A stretch of 64,000 bases of DNA from Magnolia sinica (taxonomy: Eukaryota > Streptophyta > Magnoliopsida > Magnoliales > Magnoliaceae). Shown piece after piece: positions 34,423 through 45,903 of this stretch. How positions within the stretch are numbered: position 1 is the first letter of the stretch; each line of letters opens with the position of its first letter. The notes under the pieces were generated by a model. The model did no database searches and was not told the origin of the DNA. It was given only the letters and a program-made list of their open reading frames with translations. The position numbers and the translations under genes are program-made. The DNA is taken from NCBI RefSeq assembly GCF_029962835.1, contig NC_080579.1, positions 77,622,459-77,686,458 of the forward strand, in the 5' to 3' direction.

Positions 34423-34860
34423 TCTGTAAACTCACTTGTTATGAAGAGGTTTCTTACCCATAAGTAGGGTGACTAGCTCTCATGTACGATTGGACTCAAG
34501 AGAATCCATCTCCTCATCCATGGCCTGATCCTACTTAACCCGTGTATCTGTCTTTAATGCTTCTTTAAAACATTCTGGTTCACCATTATCCGTCAGTAGT
34601 AGATAATGTAAGGAGGGTGAGTATCGGACCGTGAGTTTCCTCTCCCGAGTAGACATCTTCACAACCGGTGTATGCGGCTCTGCCTCATAATGCTCTTGTG
34701 CATGATCATCCTGTGGCCTTGTAACACCCGTGTCTTGTAATTCTTTTATCTCTACGAATTCTTTCTTCTCAGCCTTATTTTCCTGCACATTGTCCTTATA
34801 CATCACTTTTTCATTGAAAACTACATCCTTGCTTCTGATGATTTTCTTGTTTTCTACATC

Positions 34861-35646
34861 CTACAACGTATAGCCTAAATCATGCTGCCCATAGCCTATA
34901 AACATGCACCTCTTAGACTTTACATCCAGCTTGTTTCTGTGCTCTGCATCAATGTGAACATATGAAGTACAACCGAACACTTTGAGATGTGCAATGTTCA
35001 CTTCTTTCCTAGTCCATGTTTCTTCTGGTAGCTCACCATCCAATGATGCTGAGGGACTTATATTGATGAGATATGCGACAGTATTCACAGCATCTGTCCA
35101 AAAGGTCTTGGGCAACCCTGCATGTAGCCTCATGCTCCTAGCGAGCTCAAGGATGGTCTTGTTAATGCGCTCAGCTACACCATTCTGTTGTGGTGTCCCT
35201 GGAATTATTTTCTGATGTTTGATTCCATTTGCTGCACAATACTCCTCAAATCTCTTATCACAGTGCTCTCCCCCATTATCAGATCTGAGACATTTTACTG
35301 TTTTACCTGTCTCGTTTTCTACCATAACTTTCCACTGCTTAAATACGTCAAATACATCAGATTTGTGCTTTAAGAAATAGACCCAAAGTTTTCTACTAGC
35401 ATCATCAATAAAGGAAACAAAATAACGTGAGCCACTAAGAGATGATACATGTGTCGGTCCCCACACATCAGTGTGTACAAGCTCCAACAGATGCGTCTTT
35501 GGAGTGTGTCCTGTCTTCTTGAAACTTACCCTCTTCCGCTTGTCATATACGCAATCCTCGTAGAATTTCAAGTCAATAGACTTCAGCCTTGGTAGCTTTC
35601 CTTTTGACAATAGCACTTTTATCCATTTCTCACTCATATGTCCCAA
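34861..35646 (-). pseudogene. Copia integrase (inner element), long open frame
   Basis: A 261-codon open stretch. It begins in the GAG-pre-integrase domain (MGHMSEKWIKVLLSKGKL) and continues with the integrase core. The DDE triad is visible: D in HTDVWGP, D in RSDNGGE, and E in NGVAERINKTILE. It ends in LKVFGC..YVHI and MFIGYG, the usual distal part. The enzyme would insert the cDNA into chromosomal DNA. The triad appears intact, but the rest of the polyprotein is broken. Confidence 0.9.
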
Positions 35647-35708
35647 CCTCTAATGTCATAACTGCTCATTCACTTCAGTTGATGCGACTGAGAGTGAACA
35701 ATACGATC

Positions 35709-36290
35709 CTAAAGCATGTATAAAGTTCCTTCCTTTTTACCTCGAGATATCACAAAGGCACCTTTTATGATCTTCCAGAAATCACTAGTGAATGTCATCA
35801 CATAACCGGTATCAGCCAATTGCCCCACTGAGATCAAGTTCCGTTTCAAACTCGGTACATGTCTGATATCCTTCAATTTCAAAACCGTTTCGTCTTTCTG
35901 ATTGACATGAACGTCTCCCTTTCTAACAATACTGCACGGCTCATCATCACCTAGGTAGACTCTCCCAAAGTCACCTGACAGATAATCACGCAGAACTTCC
36001 TTACATGAAATGGCATGAAACGAAGCACCCGAGTCTATAACCCAAGACTCATTTCTCACATCAAGAGACAAGATTAAAGCCTCTGTGTCACTCTCCTCAG
36101 ATAGATTCACTGAATCCTTCCCGCCTTGAGAGCTTCCTTCTTGTTTCTTGAGCGTCCTGCAATCACGTTTCATGTGCGCCTTCTTGCCGCAATGCCAACA
36201 CCCGTCTTTGTCTTTCGGTCCCTTGGACTTCTTCCTCGACTTAGAACACCCATGTTTATTGCCTCATTTGTTCAGCGATCTTCCTCTTCC
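35709..36290 (-). pseudogene. Copia nucleocapsid zinc knuckle and protease (inner element)
   Basis: A CCHC knuckle (C-W-H-C-x4-H-x4-C, about 36159-36200) binds RNA. It is followed by the aspartic protease with WVIDSGASFH (active-site DSG) and, further on, RHVPSLKRNLISVGQL and GTLYML. Between the gag frame and the knuckle there is a frame change and a stop near 36265-36275, so the polyprotein is interrupted. Confidence 0.88.
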
Positions 36291-36901
36291 TTCAACTTTA
36301 AAACATTCCCTGAATCCCCTGAAACTCCTGATGCCTTTCTTCTAGATTCTTCGCTGAGAATTAGACTGGCCACATCATCAAATTTCAACTTTGTCGACCC
36401 TGAAGAATTGCTCACAGCAATCACCAAACCATCCCATCTGTGTGGTAAACTGGATAAGATTAATAACGCCCTTACCTCATCCTCAAAAATAATGCCAATG
36501 GATTCCAACTGGCTCGTGACTGTATTGAACTCGTTTAGATGTTCAGCCACGCTCCCACCATCTGACATCTTCATGTTGAATAACTGTTTCATAAGATGAA
36601 CCTTGTTGGATGCTGAGGGTTTTTCATACATGGTGGCTAGGGCTTCCATTAATTCTTTTGTCGTTTTTACCTTGGATATATTGAAGGCGACGCTCTTAAA
36701 CAAAGAGAGTCGGATCGTTCCTAAAGTCTTCCTATCCAGTAAAAACCATTCATCATCTGTCATCTTCTCTGGTTTCTTCTCTTTTTCTCCTAGAGGAATA
36801 TAGAAGTCCTTCTGATACAGATAATCTTCCATCTGCATCTTCCAGAAGGCAAAGTTTGAACCATCAAACTTCTCAATTCTAGTTTTCCCTTCTTCCGTCA
36901 T
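36272..36901 (-). pseudogene. Copia gag (inner element)
   Basis: An open frame of 210 codons beginning MTEEGKTRIEKFDGSNFAFW and continuing with WKMQMEDYL, KELMEALATMYEKPS and LKFDDVASLILSEESRRK, the typical capsid region of Tnt1-like copia elements. The chosen start is the ATG just inside the primer-binding site; the longer frame up to 37000 runs back into the LTR and is not expected to be coding. The frame ends early, before the zinc knuckle. Confidence 0.88.
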
Positions 36902-36926
36902 CGCTCCCAATAGAACTAAACCAATA

Positions 36927-36938
36927 GCTCTGATACCA
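36927..36938 (-). other. Primer-binding site of inner copia (initiator tRNA-Met)
   Basis: On the minus strand TGGTATCAGAGC lies two bases after the 5' LTR. It is complementary to the 3' end of plant initiator methionine tRNA, the usual copia primer. Confidence 0.93.
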
Positions 36939-36940
36939 GT

Positions 36941-37543
36941 TGTTGCGCAGCACGCCAACAACGCAGTGAGCCTAGATCCAATCTCAGGCCTTACCCACAA
37001 ATGATAAACAGGAAGAAATATAAACTAGAAATAAATTAAAGCATTCAAAACAAACCACAAGACAAGATATACGTGGAAAAACCCCAAACTAGGGTAAAAA
37101 ATCACGGATGCAAACTTCCACTATGAAGAACGAAGATTACAAAACAATATACTAACCTCTCCCTTGGAAGCACATAGAAAACCCTTTACCTACATTTTAG
37201 AATAATTTTTCCTTTTTTTTCTCTCAATATGAAAAAAAATCCTAGGAACCCCTGTTTATAGTTTAGGAAACTCCCCTTTCCGCAACCCAGTTGCGAAAGG
37301 ACTTGCGACACGAAATCCGCGCAAAATCGCGGAACGAATCTGCGTAACCTCGACTGGTCGTGCAGCCTGCACGACCGGTCGAGAGGACCCCACGACCGGT
37401 CATGAATGGGCCACGATCGATCGAACACCTCGGGATCAAAAAACAGTGCTCGCTGGACTTTGAGTCGAGTCGGTCCACGACCGGTCAAGCCGGACCCTAC
37501 AACCGGTCGAGGACGGTCCTAGATGTGGCTCCACATCTTAACA
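36941..37543 (-). repeat. 5' LTR of inner copia (603 bp)
   Basis: A complete LTR with TG...CA ends in element orientation (TGTTAAGATG to GCGCAACA). On the minus strand the first 220 bases (U3) hold repeated GACCGGTC words. A TATA-type box (CTATAAACA on the minus strand near 37255-37263) lies downstream of them, giving a plausible U3/R order. Confidence 0.93.
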
Positions 37544-37548
37544 TATAG

Positions 37549-37780
37549 TAATTACTATAGAAGATGACCCTAAAATATACAGTGAGGCTGTCTTCTAGAG
37601 ACTTAACCTTTTGAAGGAAATCTATTAATGATGAAATGAAATCTATATTGTCAAATCAAACATGGAAACTAGTAAACTTACCTTCAGGTTCTAGACTCAT
37701 AGGTTTTAAGCGGGTATTTAGAAAGAAATATCATATTGATGGGACTATCCAAACCTTTAAAGCTAAATTAGTAGCTAAGG
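37549..37780 (+). pseudogene. Outer copia element, part 2 (start of RT)
   Basis: The reading of the outer element resumes here, with ITIEDDPKIYSEAV and a stop before RDLTF, then MKSILSNQTWKLVNLPSG and HIDGTIQTFKAKLVAKG. This is the N-terminal RT region of copia. It stops at the aag-g codon border, where unit C enters. Confidence 0.85.
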
Positions 37781-39362
37781 TGTAAGACCCGTATCCTAGT
37801 CCGTTCTGTCCCATCAAGTCCCGCGATCCTTCATGTCGAATTTCAGCAACCTGTGATGTATAATCAACGTTGCGATCGACCCTAAGTCGTATGTTATAGA
37901 TTTGAGTCGGCTTAATTCGAGACTTGTACCATTGCGACCGCACCGTCGCCGCGGTTCCAACGCCGCGACTCGTGCACCGATCCGATACCCTGTCAGGAAA
38001 ATGTGAGCCGGCGTTTATTTCAAAGAAAACGCCGCGCGTTTGCAATCCCAAGAGAATCTCTACAATATGTCAAATCAATCCCATCCATCATCTCATGTCA
38101 AGTACAAGCAACCCATGCTTTCTCTCTCCAAAGTCAACCCTTTCTCACCCTCTCTCTTACACACCCATGCTAGTCAAGTACACATCACCTCACCCATCAC
38201 TCACATCCATCACTCTCTCTCTTTACATCCCATCTCTCCCTCTCTCTTTCTCATTTCTCAACTCAATTCCAAACAACCAAAGGGAGAGCTCACGTCCAAG
38301 CTTCTCCATGTGAGAGAGTGCATGTGTGTGGCTCACTCTCCCATCCCAAATCTTCCATCCTAGCCTTTCACTTCTCATCTTCAACCATTAAAGTGAAGCT
38401 CAAGGAGATCGGCATTCCAACGGACCGAGAAGATCGACCGGTGGGTGCTTATTAGACTAGATTTTTCATGCTTTATGATGAACAAAGTGAGGCCTACCGA
38501 ATCAATGGCATGGATCTCACTTTGGACCACTAGGTGTGGCCGATGGCCCACCTTGATGCTCATGATCATTCCATGATGGGGCCATTCTCCATGGACCCCA
38601 TCATGATGTTTATCTTCCTTGCATGCATAGGGTCATCTAGACCGTCTACTTTGGTGGAGAAAGGATCTCCACCGTTGATTTTCAATTTAATGGGCCCACA
38701 TGCAATGGGACCTACTTGATGTACAATTGGATGCTTGAAACGGAGGGCCCATAGTGTCGGGGTCCCTCCATCACACGTGTCTCACTCTCTTTTTCTCTCT
38801 CTCCCTCTCTTGTTATGTATGTATTTTATGTATGATAGAATGGCCATATGGCCCACCTGAATGGACCCTACCATGAAGCGTGGTTTGGACCCAATCCATT
38901 TGTGGGTGAGGCTCATCTTGCATGTGTACGTGATCCATACCACCCCACCATGTGATGGCCCGCCTAAGTAGGGCCCACCCCAATGCACGTGTTATGTCCA
39001 TACGTCCAGAGACGTCCCTGGACGTTATTTGAAATCACAAATATTAGCTTTTCCAAAGCTTATTGGGTGTTCCATTCATGTAGGCCCCACTTTGATGTAA
39101 GTGTTCAATCCACGCCGTTCATTCTATTCTCGAGTTCATTTTAGGCGTTGAGCCGAAAAATAAAGCAGATCCGAGTAACTGGTGGACCATAGTATGAGAA
39201 ATTGTGATGGTTGCCGTTGAAAAATTAACTACTATTTTTATCCATCAAAATATATTCAATATTGGGCTCATTTGCCTTGTATTAAGCCATGGGACCCAAT
39301 GGCAGGGTCAGATTGCACTGATGCGGGCCCCATATACGAAAAACCACAAAATTAAGGGTTTT

Positions 39363-39365
<3 letters not shown>

Positions 39366-39416
<51 letters not shown>
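39366..39416. repeat. TA microsatellite in unit C
   Basis: About 50 bases of uninterrupted TA, followed by GAGAGATAGATATAG. Units A and B also have AT-only stretches in their first halves. Confidence 0.95.
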
Positions 39417-39422
<6 letters not shown>

Positions 39423-40096
39423 TAGATATAGGCGGGCGAGCGGACAGCAGGGTCCCACGGCTCCAGCCGTGGGCCCCACCTTGATGTTTATATGTCATCT
39501 AAGCCGCTCATATGGTGGACCCTTAGGGTAGAGAGCCCCCCCTCCAAATTTCAGCCTCTTCCAATACTCAGGTGGCCCACATCATGGGAAGCAATGCAAT
39601 TGAACGTCTGCCTTTGAAAACTTTACCTGGGCCACAGAAGTTTTGGATCAATCTGAAATTTGTTTTTTTTACTCTTCGTCCAGGTCTAGGTGACCACATG
39701 GACAGATTAGATGGAGAATAAACATTACGGTGGGCCCTACGTGGGACCCACAATGATGCATATATTTTATTCATACCGTCCACTGCCAGTGGACGGTTGG
39801 AGCACACAGGTGATGTATGTGTTTTAGTACACGGTCCAGGCGGACGGTGTTACCCCTCCATGTGTTTTATTCACAGTCCCATTACAGTGGGGTCCATCAT
39901 GATGCATGTGCTGCATCTAAGCTGTCCAATCATTTTGAGAGCCCATTTTAAGGCTTGAGACTAAAAATAAGATAGATTTGTGGTTCAAATGGACCCCACC
40001 CTGGCATATGTTTGGGGTCCATCTTGATTCACTTATGGCCGTTCATTAAGGCTCACCTTGGTATATATTTAAGGCCCATATGATTAGGCCCATTTG

Positions 40097-40320
40097 GTAT
40101 GCATAAGGCCCATATGATTAGGCCCATTTGGTATGCATAAGGCCCATATGATTAGGCCCATTTGGTATGCATAAGGCCCATATAATTAGACCCATTTGGT
40201 ATGCATAAGGCCCATATGATTAGGCCCATTTGGTATGCATAAGGCCCATATGATTAGGCCCGTTTGGTATGCATAAGGCCCATATGATTAGGCCCATTTT
40301 GGCATGCATAAGGCCCATGT
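40097..40320. repeat. Tandem array of a 34-bp unit rich in GGCCCAT (unit C)
   Basis: Copies beginning GTATGCATAAGGCCCATATG start at 40097, 40131, 40165, 40199, 40233 and 40267, with a variant near 40302. Each unit has two GGCCCAT words. The array lies upstream of the GGGAGCAATGTTGGTTTAACG block, as the different arrays of units A and B do. Confidence 0.93.
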
Positions 40321-41942
40321 TACAAGGCCTATTGTGATGTTTTCAAAGGCCCATGGGACATGGCCCATTGCAATGTACATAAGGCCCATTGATGCGGCCC
40401 ACTTGATTTATATAAGGCCCTTATGAGGCGGCCCATCTGATGTATCTGAGGACTATGGGTCGAGGCCCAATGAGATGTATATAGGTCCATTGCAATGTGT
40501 GATTCCTTATAGTTTGTGTAATGATATTTTATGGCGGGCCATGCCTTGGGAGCAATGTTGGTTTAACGTCCACATTGTAAGTACAATATTGGTTAAATGT
40601 CCGCATTGTAACTCTCCTTAAGGCCCATTGATAGGCCCATACTTGTTGATAGTTCATTACTTTATAACATGCTTAGTGCACTTCCATGATTCATGCCCAT
40701 ACGCATCATATGTATGCTTGAGATGAGGAATGTTTGATCATAGCATAAGCCGTTGGGCTGAGACATTTACGGGACTCCTTATGAGACAAAGTGTCCCACA
40801 TGATCGCGTGGTACGCACAGGATTGCTGCATGATTGTACGGTGTGACTCATGCATCTCGCATTGTGTGTCATGATCACTGCACGCCCTAGCTACATCAGG
40901 GTCGTGGCTCCACAGACACATCATGGATGCCCGTATCAGATACCAAAAATGCTTGTTTCTAGCACTGTGGGCACTTAGGATGTCCTTGGGTGAAAGTCAC
41001 AGAACCTTTTTGGTACTAGGAGATGCTCCAACGTCTAGACCGAGTGGAAACATGAGCGCCCGAGTGCCGAATACCAGTAGGCCGCGTCTCCCACTGTGTC
41101 GTGGTCGGTTGGAAGGGGGTGTGGCCTTATCCGCCCGAGTGAGGGGGCTATAAGCTAGGCTGAGTTTGACCAGCTCGCAAATGAGTCCGCTATCGACGAG
41201 CCGGGTAGGTATTGGCAGACTACTGGTTAGGCGGATAGTGTGGTCTCTTCCACTTGCTTGACTGTGCAGCTAGGGAGGAGGCAGTCAGTGTGAGGTGTAT
41301 TAGACCCCGGTGATATCCAGAGAGGAACTGTATTGATATGGGTACTTGACGAGTACTGGCACGCTTGCTTTGCATATCGCATATGACATTTGGCTACATA
41401 GGCCTCGCATCGCATAGCCTTGGTATGGCTGATAGCATTCATGCCTCGCATCGCATAGCTTTGATATAGCTGATAGCATTCATGGACTTACCGCATATTT
41501 CTGCATTACTCTGATATTATACACTTGGCACTTGCCTTACACACACTTTCACCACCTTCTAAGCTTTCTATAAGCTTATGCACGATAGATGCGTGCAGGT
41601 GGCGTCAGGTTGCAGCAGCGTTGAGCTTGGAGCGTGCAGCCGAGCTTCTGGAGTTTCTTTTACTTTCGTTATATTGTATTTTCCTTTCTTACGCATTGTA
41701 CTTAAAGTTTTTGATATAGTGGATATGTGGTGTTGTTGTTTTGTGACTTGGTTATGCTTGTGGTTATGCTCTATTACAAAAAAAAAATCATACTGAAAAT
41801 CCTCCTTGTAGGATCCCAGGATCGGAATCTGGCGTATGGGCGCTGGGAGCCGAGAATGGGGTACTACGGAGGCTGTCGGCACCGGATTCGGTGATCGGAA
41901 ATTTTGTGAGCCCGTTTTCCGAGTTTGGGGCGTGACATAAGG

Positions 41943-43288
41943 GGTTCAGACAAAAAGAAGGGATAGATTATTTCGACATATATTATCCAGTGACTAGGAT
42001 AACATCCATGAGGGATTTTATTTGCGTTAGCATCCATACGTCATCTTCATATCCACTAAATGCATATAAAGACTATCTTTCTGAATATTGACCTCAATGA
42101 GGATGTATATGTGGAATAATTAAATGGTTCGTTCTACCAAGAAATGAGAATAAAGTTTGTATACTAACTAAATCTTTGTATGAATTAAAACAATCACCTA
42201 AACAGTGGCATGAGAAGTTTGATTTAAAAATACAATCTTACGATTTCATGCGTAATGTACTTGACAAATGCATATATTTAAAGTTAATGATAACTATGTA
42301 ATCATTTTTTATCTGTATATTGATGATATGTTAATGATTAGTAGTAAAATAGAAAGTGTAACTGAAACAAAGAAATTTATCTTTCGTATTTAAAATGAAA
42401 GATTTTGGACATGTGGATACCATCCTGGGTACCAAAGTTTTTAAGAAAAATATAGTGGGAGTTATGCTCTGTGTCAATCTTATTACATTGAGAAGATATT
42501 AAATAAGTTTAATCATCTAAATATAAAAGAAGCAAAAATCTCATTTGATCCAAGTATCGAGTTAAATAAGAATAACGAAAGAGCAGTTGTACAACTAGAG
42601 TATGCAGGTGTTATAGGCAATCCAATGTATGCTATGCAATGTATTAGACCAGATATCACGTATGTTGTGAGTAAACTCAATAGGTTTACTAGTAACCCAA
42701 GTGTGGAATACTAGAATGTTATCAGTAGAGTTCTTGGTTACTTAAAAGCAACCAAAGACTTATGGCTACTTTATTTTGAGTTTCTTGCCGTATTGGAAGC
42801 ATATACCAATGCGAGCTGGATATCAAGTGCAGGGGACAACAAGTCTACTATAGAGTGGGTATTCACCTTAGGAGGTGCAATTGTATCTTGGGGATCCAAT
42901 AAACAGACCTGCATAACTCACTCAATTATGGAGTCTAAGTTTATAGCTTTAACTGCAACAGGCAAAGAAACCGAATGGCTTAAGGATCTTTTATTAGAAA
43001 TCATTTTTTGTGTAAAGCCTACATCGCCTATGTCACTACATTGTGATAGTAAATCCACGTTAGCTAGAGCCTACAACGTCACTTATAAATGAAAATTCAG
43101 ACATATAAGTTTATTATATGATTACGTAGAACAATTGATTCAATATGGAATCATTGCAATTTCTTATATGAAATCAAGTAATAACCTGGCTTACCCTTTT
43201 ATTAAACCTCTAATGAGAGAGATAGTAAAGGCAATATATAGAGAGACAGGGTTGAAACTCTTCTACCAAAGTTCCACCAGTGATGGAA
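41943..43288 (+). pseudogene. Outer copia element, part 3 (RT and RNase H)
   Basis: After unit C the polyprotein continues with FRQKEGIDYFDIYYPVT. An intact catalytic box YIDD lies at 42316-42327 in LYIDDMLMISSK, but surrounding stops and frame changes break the frame. The region from 42793 on reads as RNase H (AYTNASWIS, GGAIVSWGSNKQ, LHCDSKS), then FRHISLLYDYVEQLI and SSNNLAYP. It ends near 43288, at the typical C-terminus of copia polyproteins. Confidence 0.85.
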
Positions 43289-43839
43289 ACTCAACTTAAA
43301 TTTAGAAAATCTCTAAGTTTGGGTTCAATGAGTAAAAACGAGTTACTGATATGTGGAAAGTTTCAGTATTAAAATTATATAAAACTTTATCCATAATAGA
43401 TAAGTGCTGAGCGTTACAGAAAGAGTGTTGAGTGTTAGAACTCTTAATGAAATCTAGTCTAAAGGACAAGTGTCTTAATAGTAACGAAAACACTGGAAGG
43501 ATTTCACCTATGTGAACATAGAGATGGTGCCATCTCTTATGAGAGTCGGAATTTCTTTTGAGATTATTCATGAAATATGATAAGCACATGACCATTAATT
43601 GTGTTGAGCAAGATTGTGAGAACTCTAATAACATAAAAGTGAATATGTGTGTGGTTTCTCCAGTTCTGTTATCTAGGAATAATTGGTTAAAAGCTACGGC
43701 TATTAGAAATTTCGATAGAACTTTGAGATATTAAAATTAATGAAAAATTCAAATTCAAATATATCTTTCTTTAAACATATAAACTATTTATATTCTGATA
43801 GACATCTTTTCAAAAAATATTTTCAATCAAGTTGGGAAT
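43289..43839 (+). other. Outer copia 3' non-coding region with probable polypurine tract
   Basis: There is no coding sequence after the RNase H end. Just before 43840 the purine-rich AAGTTGGGAAT fits a polypurine tract. A frame at 43302-43634 on the other strand has no known domain. Confidence 0.55.
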
Positions 43840-44882
43840 TGTTGTGAAAAAACTTTGATAAAAAAATATTTTAATAATATATATATATATATTTATTACT
43901 ATTAAAAAATATGTATTTTATATAATAATAATAATAATAATAATACTGATAAAAGTTTTGCTTGAAAAATTTACAATTTTGAGTGTTTTGGGAATAGTCC
44001 CATATCAGAAAGGAAAGAAGAAAAAACAGTGTTTATATATGGGGTGTGGAGTACCTTATTATTTACTTGGTTGAGTGGTTGTAGAAGAACTAGTGGCGCA
44101 CTTTGCACTTGCGACAGGGAATATGGGTCAGGTGGCTAGTATGAACAAGTGATCTGAATGATACCAGTGTTGCTTTTATAAAAGCTGGAAACTAGCCGTT
44201 GGAATGAAGTGTAACTCCTTATGCAACATTAATCCAACATGCACAACGGTCATATAACAGTATACAACGATCATATAGCGATCATAAAACAGCTAGTTAG
44301 TAAGTCTTAACTGCCAACATGCAACAATAATAATCCCACATGCACAATGGTTAGAAACTACTAATAATGACTAGTTTCTCACCAACGGCTAAATAATGGT
44401 CATATTGAGTTATAACCCCGGACCAAAACGGCCAACCACCCTAGCTTATATAAACAGTACTTGGATGGTTCAATAGATTATCACCAACACCCGAACTATT
44501 CTCACTTGCAACCAAATAGAAAAGCAAGTGTGTACACTGATTAGTTAACAAGGTTCGAACGAACTGTAGCCAAAAGACCTCAAGAAACAGACTAATGTAT
44601 TGGTCTAAATCTCTAAAATTTTCTAATACACTTTCTGAAATTGGGATTTTTTCTTTTATTTATTTGCTAGGAAAATAATTGTATATACAGAATTTCATTC
44701 ATGGTTCTTCGTATTTGCCAAACGTAGAACTACATCCTATGCTTGTCGTATCTTAGAAGCGGTTTTACATGCGAATAACACTCAGCGTGATCACACGTGC
44801 TTTAACCTATCATTTTATTTTCAGTTTATTTAATGATTTTTTTTATTTATAAAATTTGTAAAATCCGTAATTTGTTATAACA
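43840..44882 (+). repeat. Probable 3' LTR of the outer copia element
   Basis: It starts TGTTGTGAAAAAAC straight after the polypurine tract and ends TTTGTTATAACA, giving TG...CA with a short inverted TGTT/AACA. Length is about 1.04 kb. The TTTATATATGG stretch near 44031-44041 is a likely TATA region. The 5' LTR is missing, so the assignment rests on position and ends only. Confidence 0.65.
43923..43944. repeat. AAT trinucleotide microsatellite
   Basis: Seven uninterrupted ATA/AAT units within the LTR of the outer copia element. Confidence 0.9.
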
Positions 44883-45217
44883 ACGCACCTATGTTGTACT
44901 CTATATACAGAAACCACTGTAGTGACTGAACGCCCACCATTAAAACCTTCTTAGATAAAGCTGATATTTGTGTTATCCTTTTATCCAGGTCTTCCCAACC
45001 TTTGGATGACAAATAAACATTGGCAGGAAGAAGTAAGAGGTTGGATGGCAAATAAACATGCCCAAAGTTTTATATGGTTGGCATTCAATCACCACTGTTT
45101 ACATGTGTCGTGGTACACCTGCGATTTGGATATGCCACAATTTTAGGATAGGATCATTCCGTGAAAAAAAAAAGAACGGACTACGTGGACAAAACACATA
45201 CATCATGGTGGGCCCAC
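44883..45217. repeat. Half copy of a family P repeat
   Basis: This has the right arm only: ACCATTAAAACCTTCTTAG, CAAATAAACAT and the edge GGACAAAACACATACATCATGG. Its left arm is absent, as if cut by the copia insertion at 44882. Confidence 0.55.
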
Positions 45218-45472
45218 AGAGTGCCGACCAACCAACAGCTAGGCTGGTACTAGCAGAGAAAGTATGCAATCCGTGTCCGCCGGGTCACGTTCTCGACGAT
45301 AGTCCGGATCATTAATCCACGACTGTTGTCTTGACAAAAGTGCCATATTCATCTAATGATCCTAGCCGTCCGAGCAATGAAACTTCCATCTACCGACTTT
45401 TACGAGCCTCGATGGAATTGGAAGCTGATCGAGTCCTGCCCCGCTGAAAGGAATCGGTCCAGGCAGCGGCTC

Positions 45473-45903
45473 TGTGGGCCCCACTGTGATGCATGAGTTC
45501 CATCCACACCGTTCATTCTATTTTTCCAGATCAATTTTTGATATTACACAAAAATGACGCAGATCCAGTACTCAAATGGACCACACAGTGGGAAATGAAC
45601 GCTGACCATTAAAAATTTCTTAAGAGCTACAGAAATTATTATTTTTTCCTTAATTATCAAACTTAAATTTGTGTTTTCTTTCATCCATGTTTGTTTGACC
45701 TTGCGAACAGATGGTATAGCAAATAAACATGACGGTGCGCCTAGAATGGTTTTAACGGTGGGTGTCATTATCACTGCCGCTTCCTGTGGTATGATCCATT
45801 GAGCCTTGGATCTGCCTCGTTTTAAGGCTCGTACCTTAAAATGATTAGATAAAAATATTTGAACGGTGGGGATAAAACACTTACATCATGGTGGACCCCA
45901 CAG
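45473..45903. mobile_element. Quasi-palindromic repeat, family P, upstream of the golgin gene
   Basis: The left edge is CTGTGGGCCCCACTGTGATG and the right edge GGGATAAAACACTTACATCATGG and TGGACCCCACAGGG. Inverted internal blocks are present (CAGATCAATTTTTGATAT, ACCATTAAAAATTTC against GGTTTTAACGGTGGG). The element ends about 700 bp before the golgin start codon. Confidence 0.6.

Larger units (their letters stand above)
26318..37543 (-). mobile_element. Inner Ty1/copia retrotransposon (with unit B in its left LTR)
   Basis: A nearly complete copia element on the minus strand. Its 5' LTR is at 36941-37543, with the primer-binding site next to it. The gag and pol remnants run leftward, and a polypurine tract touches the 3' LTR. 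The 3' LTR is split into 26318-26790 and 32810-32960 by unit B. Domain order is gag, CCHC, protease, integrase, RT, RNase H, as expected for copia. GTLYML after the protease and the overall sequence suggest the Tork/Tnt1-like group (from memory). Several stops and shifts and a changed RT motif make it inactive. Without unit B it is about 5.2 kb, normal for the group. Confidence 0.92.
26313..37548. other. Target-site duplication TATAG of the inner copia element
   Basis: TATAG at 26313-26317 and again at 37544-37548 directly flanks the TG...CA ends of the inner element. Skipping one copy restores an open stretch of the outer copia polyprotein across the junction, so both insertion points are exact. 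Confidence 0.93.
37781..41937 (+). mobile_element. Long non-coding LTR-like unit C (4.2 kb), probable giant solo LTR
   Basis: It starts TGTAAGACCCGTATCC and ends GTTTGGGGCGTGACA, with a perfect 5-bp duplication. It is related to units A and B along most of its length, with the same orientation as B. No protein domain and no internal LTR pair were found. It contains a P-like segment (39070-39960), a TA run (39366-39416), a 34-bp tandem array (40097-40320) and the conserved late block (41562-41603). A single very long LTR is the simplest reading. A non-autonomous element that lost all similarity between its ends cannot be fully excluded. Confidence 0.82.
37776..41942. other. Target-site duplication TAAGG of unit C
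   Basis: TAAGG at 37776-37780 and 41938-41942 flanks the TG...CA ends of unit C. Skipping one copy joins KAKLVAKG to FRQKEGID in frame, the conserved copia RT motif. The insertion point is therefore certain. Confidence 0.95.

Noticed and set aside
36901-37000. The longer gag frame that starts at 37000 (minus strand)
   Set aside because: The extra 33 codons run back through the primer-binding site into the LTR. The ATG at 36901 is the plausible gag start.
45058-45315. An 85-codon frame upstream of the golgin gene
   Set aside because: It runs over a half copy of family P and has no recognisable domain.
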